A stretch of DNA of 26,967 nucleotides from CAXMST01 sp032122625 (GCA_032122625.1 JAQBGG010000074.1:1-26967), one strand, 5' to 3'. Positions 1 through 7,699 are shown, numbered from the stretch's first letter. Translations and numbers: made by a program. Notes: generated by a model not told the origin, from the sequence alone.

Positions 1-1056
1 CGCGGCGGCCAGCTGTTTGCGCCGGTCCTCCGCCGCCAACGCCTCGGTGAACTCGTCGAGATCGCCCTCGAGCACCTCCGCGATGCGATGGCTGGTGAGC
101 CCGATGCGATGGTCGCTGACGCGGTTCTGCTGGAAGTTGTAGGTGCGGATCTTCTCCGAGCGCTGACCGGTGCCGACCTGGGCCTTGCGCTCGGCCGAGA
201 GCTCGGCCTGCTGGGTGGCGATCGCGTGCTCGAGCAGCCGCGCCCGCAGCACCCGCATCGCCTTGTCCTTGTTCTGCAGCTGCGACTTCTCATCCTGCAT
301 CGAGACGACGATGTCGCTCGGCTTGTGGGTGATCCGCACGGCCGAGTCGGTCGTGTTGACCGACTGACCCCCCGGACCGGAGGAACGGTAGACGTCGATC
401 TCGAGATCACCGGGGTCGATCTGTACATCGACCTCCTCGGCCTCGGGCAGCACGGCCACTGTCGCTGTGGAGGTGTGGATCCGGCCCTGCGACTCGGTCT
501 TCGGCACGCGCTGGACGCGATGGGTGCCGCCCTCGAACTTGAACACCGAGTAGGCGCCGTCACCCTTGATCGCGAAGGTCACCTCTTTGAAGCCGCCAAC
601 CTCGGCGCCGCTCTGGGAGATCGCCTCGGTGCCGAAGCCCCGCTCCTCGGCATAGCGACTGAGCATGTTGTATAGGTCGCCCGCAAAGAGGGCGGCCTCG
701 TCGCCGCCGGCCCCGGCCCGGATCTCGACAATCACGTTCTTGTCGTCGCTGGGGTCGCGCTCGACCATCGCCAGGCGGATCTCCTCCGCCAGTTGCTCGA
801 GCCTGGCAGGAGCCGCGGCGACGACCGCGCGCAGCTCCTCGTCCTCGCCAACCTCGGCCAGCATCTCGGTCGCGCCCTCGAGGTCATCGGCGAGCTTGCT
901 GTACTCCCGAGCCAGCGCCCGAGCGGGCTCGAGAGCGCGATACTCGCGGCCGACCTCGGCGTAGCGCTCGCGGTCCGCGATCACCGCGGGATCGGCCATA
1001 TCGCCCTCGAGCTCGGCGAACCGCCGCTCGATCTGCTCAACAAGCTTGGTGATCAT
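1..1056 (-). CDS. prfA: Peptide chain release factor 1 (RF1), 3' end cut by window edge
   Basis: RF1 recognises UAA/UAG stop codons and triggers peptidyl-tRNA hydrolysis on the ribosome. The minus-strand translation carries the catalytic GGQ motif in context RSSGPGGQSVN (around 350-385) and the RF1-type codon-recognition segment VPKTESQGR (around 495-520). The P-x-T tripeptide there separates RF1 from RF2, which has SPF. The visible part is 352 codons, so only a few C-terminal residues are missing from the usual length of about 355-360. The start is ATG at 1056 (protein begins MITKLVEQIE); GTG at 1059 is the alternative. A TATCGT element lies 8 nt upstream of the ATG, and GAGGTG could serve as a Shine-Dalgarno sequence. 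It sits downstream of rpmE and the DUF1385 gene, a common actinobacterial order, but separated from them by a secreted repeat protein. Confidence 0.95.
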   Translation of the reverse strand, partial: MITKLVEQIERRFAELEGDMADPAVIADRERYAEVGREYRALEPARALAREYSKLADDLEGATEMLAEVGEDEELRAVVAAAPARLEQLAEEIRLAMVERDPSDDKNVIVEIRAGAGGDEAALFAGDLYNMLSRYAEERGFGTEAISQSGAEVGGFKEVTFAIKGDGAYSVFKFEGGTHRVQRVPKTESQGRIHTSTATVAVLPEAEEVDVQIDPGDLEIDVYRSSGPGGQSVNTTDSAVRITHKPSDIVVSMQDEKSQLQNKDKAMRVLRARLLEHAIATQQAELSAERKAQVGTGQRSEKIRTYNFQQNRVSDHRIGLTSHRIAEVLEGDLDEFTEALAAEDRRKQLAAA

Positions 1057-1064
1057 CACCTCGG

Positions 1065-1070
1065 ACGATA
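1065..1070 (-). promoter_or_regulatory. Candidate -10 element of prfA
   Basis: TATCGT on the minus strand fits TANNNT and ends 8 nt before the prfA ATG (5 nt before the in-frame GTG). Transcription would start at or within a few nt of the start codon. The same hexamer precedes the CopD-like gene. No convincing -35 is visible. Confidence 0.35.
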
Positions 1071-1116
1071 GCCGCGTCGATCACGCGAGACCGCGAAAGT
1101 GCATTCGGGGAAGTGA

Positions 1117-1137
1117 GGATCGCGGTTTCGGCGATCC
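1117..1137 (-). terminator. Hairpin after the TolB/RTX gene
   Basis: A perfect 7-bp inverted repeat (GGATCGC / GCGATCC) with a 7-nt loop begins 8 nt past the stop codon of the minus-strand TolB/RTX gene and before the prfA promoter. There is no T-tract, so it is a weak intrinsic terminator or a 3'-end stabilising hairpin. Its position between two same-strand genes suggests prfA is transcribed separately. Confidence 0.4.
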
Positions 1138-1145
1138 ACGGCGGC

Positions 1146-2678
1146 TCAGCGCCCGCGGACCTTGACGACCTCGCAGTTGCGCAACCGATGCCGGCGGCGA
1201 GGCTCGGTGACGACGCACTTGTCGCGACCGGGGCCACCGTTCAGCTTGTTCTCGCCCCGGAGATCGATCAGGAAATCGCCGCCCCTACCGCCCTTGAGCT
1301 TGTCGTCGCCCTCGCCGCCCTTGAGCTTGTCGCGGCCGGGACTGGCTTTCATCTCGTCCTTGCCCTGACCGCCGTCAAGCCAGTCCCGGCCTGATCCCGC
1401 AATGAACAGGTCACCGTGGCGATCGCCGACCAACACGTCTGCGCCGGGGCCGCCGATCAACCGCTCGGCGCCCTTCCAGCCGTCGAGGTAGTCATCGCCG
1501 GGGCCGCCGTCGAGGTCATCGCTGCCGCCACCGCCAAAGATGCAGTCATCGCCGCCAAGACCGGTGCCGACCTCATGGCGAATACCGAGCCCGCCGAGGA
1601 TCCGATCATCGCCGTCCGTTCCGGTTGCGATGCCGTCGGCGCTGAAGAAGATCGGGTTGCTCCCCTCGTTGTCGCAGCGCTTGGGCACGCAGCCTCCGTA
1701 CTGGCCGGGGCCGGGGTCGCCGAGACATTGGTCATCGTCGCTGTCGGAGACGTGGTCGCCGTCGGCGTCGGGGAACGTCCCCCAGTCTGGGTCGGTGTCG
1801 GTGGCGAGCCCGGTGTGGACCCGAGCGAAGCCGGTTCCGTCCACCCCGATCCGCGAGAGCGACTCCCCCGCCCCCTCGAGGTTCCGCACGAAGACGACCC
1901 GATCGCCCTCGGGCGAGAACGCCGGAGAGTGGTCGGCGCCGGGGTTCTCGGTGAGACGGGTCTGAGCGGAGCCGTCGGCGGACATCCGGTAGATCTCCTC
2001 GTCGCCGTCGCGCTCGGACTGGAAAGCGATCTGGCTGCCGTCAGGGGAGAAGGCCGGCTCGCCGTCGAAGCCGGGGCTCGTCGTCAAGCGCGTCGGGGCC
2101 GAGCCGTCGATCCCGATCACGTAGATCTCCGCATCGCCATCGCGATTCGAGCGGAAGGCGATCCGGGTTCCGTCCGGGGAGACGGCCGGCTCGCCGTCGA
2201 ATCCGGGACTACTCGTCAGCCGCTCGAGCGGCAGACCCGGGGCCGACAGGTAGATCTCGGCGTTTCCATGCCGATCGGTACGGAACGCGAAGCTGCCGTT
2301 GGGAGCGAAGGCGGGCTCGCCATCGAAGCCGGGGCTGGTCGTCAGACGCTGAGGACCGCTGCCGTCGCTCGCCGCGCGGTACAGCTCCTGGTCTCCGTCG
2401 CGATCGCTGCGAAAGATCATCTCCGAGCCATCGGCTGAGACGCTGGGCTCGTAATTGTTTCCCGCGTCCCCGGTCAGAACGGAGACGTGGAGTGAACTCC
2501 TGCGGGAGAGGATCTCGGAGCCGCCGAAGGCGTCGCCGGCGTAGACGATGCGCCCGTCGGGGCCGGGGAAGGCCGCTTCGGTGCTATCGGCGCCGAGCGC
2601 GAGCAGACAAGCCAGCAGTGACCCGGCGAGCGCGAAAAGAATGGTCAGGGGCCGGGTGAGTTCCTTTGTTGAATCCAT
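1146..2678 (-). CDS. Secreted TolB-like beta-propeller protein with RTX calcium-binding repeats
   Basis: About 510 residues. A hydrophobic N-terminal segment (about residues 10-30) looks like a signal peptide or anchor. Residues about 40-300 are PD40/TolB-type propeller repeats with the recurring unit SPGFDGEPAFSPDG and a period of about 41-44 residues. Residues 304-318 (DADGDHVSDSDDDQC) resemble a thrombospondin type 3 calcium-binding loop. Residues about 352-488 are RTX nonapeptide-like repeats (GGxGxDxL). Several Cys lie in the linker and at the C-terminus. The product is probably exported and calcium-stabilised; its ligand is unknown. ATG 2678 is preferred over GTG 2684 because a TAGGAT element ends 6 nt before the ATG and would abut the GTG. 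The gene interrupts the rpmE-DUF1385-prfA neighbourhood and is probably a lineage-specific insertion. Confidence 0.85.
   Translation of the reverse strand: MDSTKELTRPLTILFALAGSLLACLLALGADSTEAAFPGPDGRIVYAGDAFGGSEILSRRSSLHVSVLTGDAGNNYEPSVSADGSEMIFRSDRDGDQELYRAASDGSGPQRLTTSPGFDGEPAFAPNGSFAFRTDRHGNAEIYLSAPGLPLERLTSSPGFDGEPAVSPDGTRIAFRSNRDGDAEIYVIGIDGSAPTRLTTSPGFDGEPAFSPDGSQIAFQSERDGDEEIYRMSADGSAQTRLTENPGADHSPAFSPEGDRVVFVRNLEGAGESLSRIGVDGTGFARVHTGLATDTDPDWGTFPDADGDHVSDSDDDQCLGDPGPGQYGGCVPKRCDNEGSNPIFFSADGIATGTDGDDRILGGLGIRHEVGTGLGGDDCIFGGGGSDDLDGGPGDDYLDGWKGAERLIGGPGADVLVGDRHGDLFIAGSGRDWLDGGQGKDEMKASPGRDKLKGGEGDDKLKGGRGGDFLIDLRGENKLNGGPGRDKCVVTEPRRRHRLRNCEVVKVRGR
1215..1625 (-). repeat. Coding RTX (hemolysin-type) nonapeptide repeats
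   Basis: Degenerate repeats encode GGxGxDxLx-type units in the C-terminal third of the TolB/RTX protein. Examples are GGPGDDYLDG, GGPGADVLVG and GGEGDDKLKG. In known RTX proteins such repeats bind Ca2+ in a parallel beta-roll and fold outside the cell. The copies differ at codon level, so this is protein-level repetition rather than a recent DNA array. Confidence 0.8.
1892..2447 (-). repeat. Coding PD40/TolB propeller repeats
   Basis: About four to five imperfect repeats of roughly 125-130 bp encode propeller blades containing xDGxxIAFxSxRDGDxEIY and RLTTSPGFDGEPAFSPDG segments. Conservation of blade core residues with drift elsewhere indicates a folded beta-propeller, not an intergenic tandem array. 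Confidence 0.8.
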
Positions 2679-2684
2679 GGCCAC

Positions 2685-2690
2685 ATCCTA
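2685..2690 (-). promoter_or_regulatory. Candidate -10 element of the TolB/RTX gene (leaderless-type)
   Basis: TAGGAT on the minus strand ends exactly 6 nt before ATG 2678, so RNA would begin at or next to the start codon. This argues against the in-frame GTG at 2684, which directly abuts the element. Confidence 0.45.
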
Positions 2691-2754
2691 GGAACGGCGG
2701 GAGCGGGTTTCAACTACCTCTTGGGGTGCGACGTCCACACCCTCGGCGCCGTCC

Positions 2755-3756
2755 TCAGGCGACGATCTCGATCGGCGATTCGGCTTCGAGTTCGGAGCCC
2801 TCGACCGAGAGCACCTCCTGCAGGGCCGCGATCGCGACCGCGAGTTGATCGGCGTCCGGCTCCCGGGTGGTCAATCCCTGCAGCATCAGGCCGGGCCACA
2901 TCAGGGCTCTCACCCAGGCCCGGCGGCGGTTGCGGCCCGCCCACTTGATCACCTCGTAGGCGAGGCCGGCGATCAGGGGGATGCCGAGCACCCGGCTGAG
3001 AAGCAGCCAATACCAGGCCGGAAGCCCGATCGGGGCGAAGACGAAGATCGCCAGCACCATCACGATCAGGAGAAAGCTGGTGCCGCAGCGCGGGTGCATC
3101 TGTGAGTAGCGCTGCGCGCGCTCGGGCACCAGCACGTCGCCCGCCTCGTAGCAGGAGATCGTCTTGTGCTCGGCGCCGTGGTACTCGAAGACCCGCCGGA
3201 GGTCGCTGAGCCTGCTGATCAAGAGGATGTAGCCAATGAAGATGCCGGTCCGCAGCAGTCCCTCGACGAGCCAGAAGAGGAAGGCCGAGCCGAGCGTGTC
3301 CTTGATCAGGCTGGTCAGCCCGACGGGGATCACGAAGAACAGGGTCACCGCAAGCAGCAGCGACGCGGCGACGGTCAGGCCCCAGGTGAAGCCGCCGATC
3401 TCCTCGATCTCGTCCTCGTCGGTGAGCTGCGCGTTGGCCGAGATCGAGAGTGATCTGAAACCGATCTTCAGCGACTCGCCGAGAGCGACGACGCCGCGGA
3501 TGACCGGCAGACGCAGCAGGCGATGCCGCTTCGCCCAGCTGACGATCGGCTCCGAGGTGACCTCGATCTCGCCCTCGGGCTTGCGAACCGCAACCGCCCA
3601 GGTGGAGACGCCGCGCATCATCACCCCCTCGAGCACCGCTTGGCCACCGACCGGCGCGTCGCGCCGGGCGACGGGCTTGCCGTCCGGCATCGCATCAGGG
3701 GCGACCAGCGGCGATCCTGGCGTCGGGTCGCCTGCGGTCTGCTCGTCTTCAGCCAT
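2755..3756 (-). CDS. DUF1385 family membrane protein (YqhQ-like)
   Basis: 333 residues. After a Pro-rich N-terminus come the family motifs VGGQAVLEGVMMRG (about 36-49), EYHGAEHKTISCYE (about 192-205) and MHPRCGTSF (about 220-228). Three to four hydrophobic segments lie at about 125-150, 160-180, 226-248 and 252-268. DUF1385 proteins are conserved in Firmicutes and Actinobacteria, typically beside rpmE and prfA as here. The His/Glu/Cys motifs suggest metal binding, but the biochemical function is not established. ATG 3756 follows a short GAGAG sequence only 1-2 nt away. The 58-nt gap to rpmE on the same strand is compatible with co-transcription from the rpmE promoter. Confidence 0.9.
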   Translation of the reverse strand: MAEDEQTAGDPTPGSPLVAPDAMPDGKPVARRDAPVGGQAVLEGVMMRGVSTWAVAVRKPEGEIEVTSEPIVSWAKRHRLLRLPVIRGVVALGESLKIGFRSLSISANAQLTDEDEIEEIGGFTWGLTVAASLLLAVTLFFVIPVGLTSLIKDTLGSAFLFWLVEGLLRTGIFIGYILLISRLSDLRRVFEYHGAEHKTISCYEAGDVLVPERAQRYSQMHPRCGTSFLLIVMVLAIFVFAPIGLPAWYWLLLSRVLGIPLIAGLAYEVIKWAGRNRRRAWVRALMWPGLMLQGLTTREPDADQLAVAIAALQEVLSVEGSELEAESPIEIVA

Positions 3757-3814
3757 CTCTCAGTTCAATCGGCAGCCGGACCGCAAACCTTCAGGCAGCG
3801 GGCCGGCGCTGAGC

Positions 3815-4024
3815 TCAGCTGCCCTGCTTCTGAGCCGCACGGCGACGGAAACGCTCAACGCGTCCGCCCGTGTCGACCAGCTTCTGCTTGCCCGTGTAGA
3901 ACGGGTGGCACTCGGAACAGAGTTCGACATGGATCTCGGACTTGGTGGAGCGGGTGTAGAACTCGTTCCCGCAGGAGCACCGCACGTGGGCCAGTCCGTA
4001 GTTGGGGTGAATATCAGTCTTCAT
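3815..4024 (-). CDS. rpmE: 50S ribosomal protein L31
   Basis: 69 residues starting MKTDIHPNYG, the usual L31 beginning. Four Cys (C16, C18, C36, C39) form the zinc ribbon of the zinc-containing C+ type of L31, which in other bacteria can be exchanged for a zinc-free paralogue under zinc limitation. It stabilises the large subunit and the inter-subunit bridge. The reading frame extends further upstream, but ATG 4024 is chosen because it gives the canonical N-terminus and a TAGAAT element lies 8 nt before it. It precedes the DUF1385 gene on the same strand. Confidence 0.95.
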   Translation of the reverse strand: MKTDIHPNYGLAHVRCSCGNEFYTRSTKSEIHVELCSECHPFYTGKQKLVDTGGRVERFRRRAAQKQGS

Positions 4025-4032
4025 CACCAACG

Positions 4033-4038
4033 ATTCTA
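4033..4038 (-). promoter_or_regulatory. Candidate -10 element of rpmE
   Basis: TAGAAT on the minus strand ends 8 nt before ATG 4024 and 5 nt before an out-of-operon GTG directly adjoining it. The arrangement TANNNT-N5-GTGATG is identical to that of prfA. No good -35 is apparent. Confidence 0.45.
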
Positions 4039-4098
4039 GAGAAGCGCGCAAGTGTCGGCTCGCGGTGGCCGGCCGGGCCGCACATTCGAACGTGGGCG

Positions 4099-5952
4099 TC
4101 AACCGCGAAGCACCCTGAGCGCGTTGAGAATCACGCCCACGTCGATCACCTCCTGCAGGAGGGCCCCCGCCACAGGCGTCAGAAAGCCAAAGGCGGCAAA
4201 CCCCATCGCGATCCCGCTCAACCCCATCCCGGCGACGATCCCCTGGCGGGCAACGCGCAACGAGCGGCGGCCGATCCGGATCGCGTCACCGACGCGGTCG
4301 ACCCTGTCGATGGTCAACACAGCGTCCGCGGATTCGCTCGCGGCTGTCGCACCGCGAGCTCCCATCGCGATCCCGACGTCGGCCATCGCCAATGCCGGCG
4401 CGTCGTTGACGCCGTCGCCGACCATCACCACGGCGCCCTCCCCCCGGTCGCGCTCCGACGCCACTACCTCGAGCTTGCGCTCCGGGGTGCATTCGGCCTC
4501 GACCTCGGTCAGTCCCGCGGCTGCGGCGACGCCCTCGGCGACGCGGCGATCATCGCCGGTGACAAGCAGCAACCGCCCGACCCCGGCCGCTCGCAGACCC
4601 TCGATCATCGCCGCAGCGTCCTCGCGCAGGGGATCGGCAAGCTCGATCACGCCGGCCGGCTCCCCGTCGATGGCGACGGCCACGGCGGCCGACCCGGGCG
4701 GGGTCCGCAAGATCTCCCGGCGAGAGCGCTCGCCGAAGTCGACCCCCAAGCGGCTCTCGAGCCAGGTGAGGCGTCCCAGGGCCACCCGCCGGCCGCCCAC
4801 GGTCCCGTCGATCCCCTGTCCAGGGTCCTCGAACGTCGCCTGCGGCGGCTCCAGGTTCAGCCCGCGCAAGCGCGCCGCGCTCACCAGTGACTCGGCGAGG
4901 ACATGGGTCGACGCCTGATCGATCGAGGCGGCGTAGAACAACAGCCGTTCGGGCGCGAGATCCGCGAAGGGCAGCAGACGGCTGATCTGTGGTTTGCCTG
5001 CCGTCAACGTGCCGGTCTTGTCCAAGAGCACGGTTTGCGCCTCACCGAGCGCCTCGATCGCCCCACCGCCCTTGACGACGATCCCTCGGCGCGCGGCGCG
5101 CGAGACACCGGAAATGATCGCGATCGGGGTCGCCAGTATCAACGGGCACGGCGTGGCGACGACGAGCACCGCAAGAGCCCTGACCTGATCGCCTGAGCCG
5201 ATCCAGGCCGCCGCTGCGACGATCAGGGTGAAGGGAAGAAAGATCACCGCGTAGCGGTCGGCCAGACGTACGAACGGAGCCCGCTCCCGCTCCGCTGAGC
5301 GCACAAGACGGACGATCCCGGCATAGGTGCTGTCGGCGGCGCTGCGCTCGGCGACCACATCGATCGAGTGGCCGAGATTGAGCGTGCCGCTACGCAGCGC
5401 CGAGCCCTTCGCGGCTGATGCCGGCAGCGACTCACCGGTGACCGCGGATTCGTCGATGCTCGTCGTCCCCTCGGTGATCAGGCAGTCCGCGGGAATGACC
5501 TCACCGCTGCGGATCATCAAGCGGTCGCCGGGTTTGATCAGCTCCGCGTCGATCTCCTCCAGGTCGGCCCCCGAGTACCGACGCGCGCGCTTCGGGGCGT
5601 GCTCGAGCAGCGAGCGCAACTCCCGCTTGGCGCGACTCCCGGCGTAGTCCTCCAGCGCGTTCCCGCCCGAAAGCATCAGCCCGACGACCGCGCCGGCCAG
5701 GTACTCGCCCATCGCCAGGGCGGCAGCCATCGCCAGCAGGGCGATCGCGTCGACTCCCGGATCGCGGCGTACGAGGCTGCGCCCAACGCCGATTGTCAAC
5801 GGCACCAGGATCACGGCGGTCAGCGCCGCCCAGACCGCATCCGCCGCCTGCGGGTGGTCGGTGAGCGCGAGTAGGCCGCCGATCGCGATCGCGATCGTGG
5901 CCCCGCTTGCCAGCAGGCGAGGACCGCCGAGCCGCGTCAGCAGAGTCGACAC
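4099..5952 (-). CDS. Heavy-metal-type (P1B) P-type ATPase with TPCP motif
   Basis: 617 residues. This is an ATP-driven cation exporter of the inner membrane. Order of motifs: paired N-terminal hydrophobic segments (about 16-60), TGES (172-175, actuator domain), TPCP in the ion-path membrane helix (267-270), the phosphorylated Asp in DKTGT (D311), a P1B-type His in STHVLAES (H350), GDGVNDAPAL in the hinge, and a C-terminal helix with QEVID (600-604). It has no N-terminal CxxC metal-binding domain, so it is shorter than CopA/ZntA (about 700-850). TPC instead of CPC or SPC puts it in a less studied P1B subgroup whose metal cannot be read from sequence. The start is GTG 5952; no good Shine-Dalgarno is seen. 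It is divergent from the first USP gene. In mycobacteria a P-type ATPase (CtpF, another subfamily) is a DosR-regulon member. Confidence 0.9.
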   Translation of the reverse strand: MSTLLTRLGGPRLLASGATIAIAIGGLLALTDHPQAADAVWAALTAVILVPLTIGVGRSLVRRDPGVDAIALLAMAAALAMGEYLAGAVVGLMLSGGNALEDYAGSRAKRELRSLLEHAPKRARRYSGADLEEIDAELIKPGDRLMIRSGEVIPADCLITEGTTSIDESAVTGESLPASAAKGSALRSGTLNLGHSIDVVAERSAADSTYAGIVRLVRSAERERAPFVRLADRYAVIFLPFTLIVAAAAWIGSGDQVRALAVLVVATPCPLILATPIAIISGVSRAARRGIVVKGGGAIEALGEAQTVLLDKTGTLTAGKPQISRLLPFADLAPERLLFYAASIDQASTHVLAESLVSAARLRGLNLEPPQATFEDPGQGIDGTVGGRRVALGRLTWLESRLGVDFGERSRREILRTPPGSAAVAVAIDGEPAGVIELADPLREDAAAMIEGLRAAGVGRLLLVTGDDRRVAEGVAAAAGLTEVEAECTPERKLEVVASERDRGEGAVVMVGDGVNDAPALAMADVGIAMGARGATAASESADAVLTIDRVDRVGDAIRIGRRSLRVARQGIVAGMGLSGIAMGFAAFGFLTPVAGALLQEVIDVGVILNALRVLRG

Positions 5953-6057
5953 CCCTAGATCGTGGCGCAGGCCGCGGCGGTGCGGGGAGCGGATCAGCCG
6001 ATCAGATGCTGCGGTGATGTACTGGTTCGGATTCGGCGCGTCAGATTAGGCTGACCA

Positions 6058-6080
6058 GGGACCGGAATTTGTCGGAACCC
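6058..6080. promoter_or_regulatory. Imperfect dyad upstream of the first USP gene
   Basis: GGGACCGG and CGGAACCC face each other across a 7-nt AT-rich spacer in the 144-bp divergent region between the P-type ATPase and USP genes. Only about half of the positions obey the dyad, so this is tentative. A TAGGCT element lies just upstream at 6047-6052. Confidence 0.25.
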
Positions 6081-6096
6081 AATCGAAAGGACTCCC

Positions 6097-6975
6097 GTGA
6101 CCGAAGCGATCATTGCCGGCGTGGACGGGCGGGCCGAGTCGCGAGACGCGGTGGAGCTTGCAAGCGCCCTCGCTCGCGGCAGCGATGCCCAACTGGAGAT
6201 TGCCGCCGTGCTCGATTACAACCCGGTGCCGATCGACATCGAGCCCTATGAGGTGGCGCTGCGGGAGCACTTCGCCGCGATCTTCAAGCTGGTCGACGAA
6301 GCGAAGCCGGCTCTCAAATACAGGCGCCACGACCTGACTGGCTCCTCCCCGCCCCGCGCTCTGTCCGAGATGGCGGAGAGCCTCGACGCGAAGCTGATCG
6401 TGCTCGGCTCCACCCACCGCGGCCCGCTTGGACGCGTGCTGCCCGGCTCGGTCGGCGATCGACTGCTCAACGGGGGACCGCGCGCGGTTGCAATCGCCCC
6501 GCGCGGATACGCCGACGGCGAACCTCAGATCAAGCGCATCGGTGTGGGCTTCAACGGCGGCGAGGAGTCCCAGAACGCGCTCAGCTTTGCCACCGAACTC
6601 GCCGAGACGCTAACCGCGGAACTGAGGCTGATCGCCGTTGTCGAGCCGCCGAGCTCGACCATGGAGGAGATCGCCGCCCCGCTCGGGTACGAGGAGGCGG
6701 TGAGCAGGCAGCTGGAGTCCGCCCTCGCCCGGGGCAAGGCGTCGGTCGAGGGGATCGAGACGGAGACCTCGCTGCTCCACGGCATGCCGGCTTCGATGCT
6801 GGCCGCAGAGAGCGCCGGGCTCGACCTTCTGGTTGTCGGCTCGCGTGGCTACGGGCCGATCCGCCGAGCGCTGCTCGGTGATGTGGCCTCACGGCTGACC
6901 CGCAAGGCCAACTGCCCGATAATCATCGTCCCGCGCGGCTGGTCCGGTACCGAGGCCCACCAGCAGGGCAAATAG
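6097..6975 (+). CDS. Universal stress protein, tandem two-domain type
   Basis: 292 residues with two Usp alpha/beta domains (about 3-138 and 148-284). Each ends in the ATP-binding signature G-x2-G-x9-G-(S/T/D): domain 1 GSTHRGPLGRVLPGSVGDR and domain 2 GSRGYGPIRRALLGDVASR. Such tandem USPs are cytosolic nucleotide-binding stress proteins; in mycobacteria several are hypoxia/NO-induced through DosR and Rv2623 restrains growth. The start is GTG 6097, with AAAGGA 6 nt upstream. The gene is divergent from the P-type ATPase gene and followed after 33 nt by a membrane protein gene. A second tandem USP lies at 18876-19802. Confidence 0.9.
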   Translation: MTEAIIAGVDGRAESRDAVELASALARGSDAQLEIAAVLDYNPVPIDIEPYEVALREHFAAIFKLVDEAKPALKYRRHDLTGSSPPRALSEMAESLDAKLIVLGSTHRGPLGRVLPGSVGDRLLNGGPRAVAIAPRGYADGEPQIKRIGVGFNGGEESQNALSFATELAETLTAELRLIAVVEPPSSTMEEIAAPLGYEEAVSRQLESALARGKASVEGIETETSLLHGMPASMLAAESAGLDLLVVGSRGYGPIRRALLGDVASRLTRKANCPIIIVPRGWSGTEAHQQGK

Positions 6976-7008
6976 GCGGGCAGATAGCGGCGCCGCGGGA
7001 GCCTGAGG

Positions 7009-7587
7009 ATGGAGCAGTACCTGCTCGTTGCCGCGATCGTCTTCGCGGTCAACCTGCTCCCCGCCTTCGGACCACCCACCTGGACGGTACTGGTCGTATT
7101 GCAGATCAATCTCGGCCTCGAGCCGGCGGCGCTGGTCGTCATCGGAGCCGGCTCGGCCACCTGCGGACGCTGCGTGTTGGCCCTGCTCGCACGCCGCTTC
7201 CGCGAGAGACTGTCCGCGGAACGCCTGGAAAACCTCGACGTGGTAGCCGCCGAGCTGACCGCGGACCGGGCCCGCGGTGCCGCCGCGCTGGGACTGTTCC
7301 TCGTCTCGCCTCTGCCCTCGGCCCAACTCTTCATTGCCGCGGGCCTGCTCGACGCGCCGCTGCGACCGCTGCTCGCCGCTTTCCTACTCGGTCGGCTGGT
7401 GGCCTATTCGCTCTACGTGAGCCTCGCGACGGCTGCTGCCGCGGGACTCGGCGAACTGCTGGTCGACGCCCTCCGCTCGCCGATTGGGATCGCCATCCAG
7501 CTACTGATGCTGGCCGGCCTTGCGGCTCTCCTCCGCATCGACTGGGCGACCCGGCTCAGACATCGGGCCGCCAACGGTCATCCGTAG
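7009..7587 (+). CDS. Small multi-pass membrane protein of unknown function
   Basis: 192 residues, strongly hydrophobic, with about five membrane segments (roughly 3-24, 36-60, 90-112, 116-145, 158-178). Near the N-terminus it has NLLPAFGPPTW and a short Cys pair (CGRC, about 52-55). The loop after the second segment is charged. The PxxGPP context loosely recalls small multidrug-export or SNARE-associated (DedA/YqaA-like) membrane proteins, but I cannot assign a family. The ATG at 7009 has GGGAG 7-8 nt upstream. The 33-nt gap suggests co-transcription with the upstream USP gene, and the hydrogenase operon follows. It could be an accessory membrane component of the stress island, but that is only inference from position. 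Confidence 0.65.
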   Translation: MEQYLLVAAIVFAVNLLPAFGPPTWTVLVVLQINLGLEPAALVVIGAGSATCGRCVLALLARRFRERLSAERLENLDVVAAELTADRARGAAALGLFLVSPLPSAQLFIAAGLLDAPLRPLLAAFLLGRLVAYSLYVSLATAAAAGLGELLVDALRSPIGIAIQLLMLAGLAALLRIDWATRLRHRAANGHP

Positions 7588-7600
7588 GAACTGCGGTCAA

Positions 7601-7625
7601 GGTTCTCGGCAATGACCCGAGGACC
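7601..7625. promoter_or_regulatory. Inverted repeat upstream of the hydrogenase operon (candidate operator)
   Basis: Two 9-bp arms, GGTTCTCGG and CCGAGGACC, are complementary at 8 of 9 positions across a 7-nt spacer. The site lies 13 bp past the membrane protein gene stop and about 85 bp before the well-supported hydrogenase start. There is no T-tract, which favours a protein-binding operator over an intrinsic terminator, but both remain possible. It overlaps an in-frame ATG at 7612, arguing that this ATG is not the real start. Confidence 0.4.
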
Positions 7626-7699
7626 GCGCCGCGCCGGATCAATAGCATCCGAGTTCGATCGGAGCGCCGCTCGCGCAGTGGCCGCTCTAAGCCAAGACG

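Noticed and set aside
1416..2438. Long plus-strand open frame opposite the TolB/RTX gene
   Set aside because: It is the complement of a well-supported repeat protein; its Ala/Val/Gly/Arg-rich composition is what a GC-rich antisense frame produces.
1892..2447. Possible CRISPR or intergenic tandem repeat array
   Set aside because: The repeats are in frame within a beta-propeller gene, have a period of about 125-130 bp, and diverge at third codon positions.
4025..4102. Longer L31 beginning at 4102
   Set aside because: L31 proteins begin at MKxxIHP, and the extra residues would include the rpmE promoter region.
3523..4890. Long plus-strand open frame across rpmE and the 3' part of the P-type ATPase gene
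   Set aside because: It overlaps three clear minus-strand features and its translation is Arg/Pro/His-rich with no domain.
6058..6080. True mycobacterial-type DosR box
   Set aside because: Only the GGGAC half resembles it; the spacing and second half do not fit, so it is listed only as an imperfect dyad.
7601..7625. Rho-independent terminator after the membrane protein gene
   Set aside because: No T-tract follows on either strand; it is kept as an operator candidate, with a terminator role not fully excluded.
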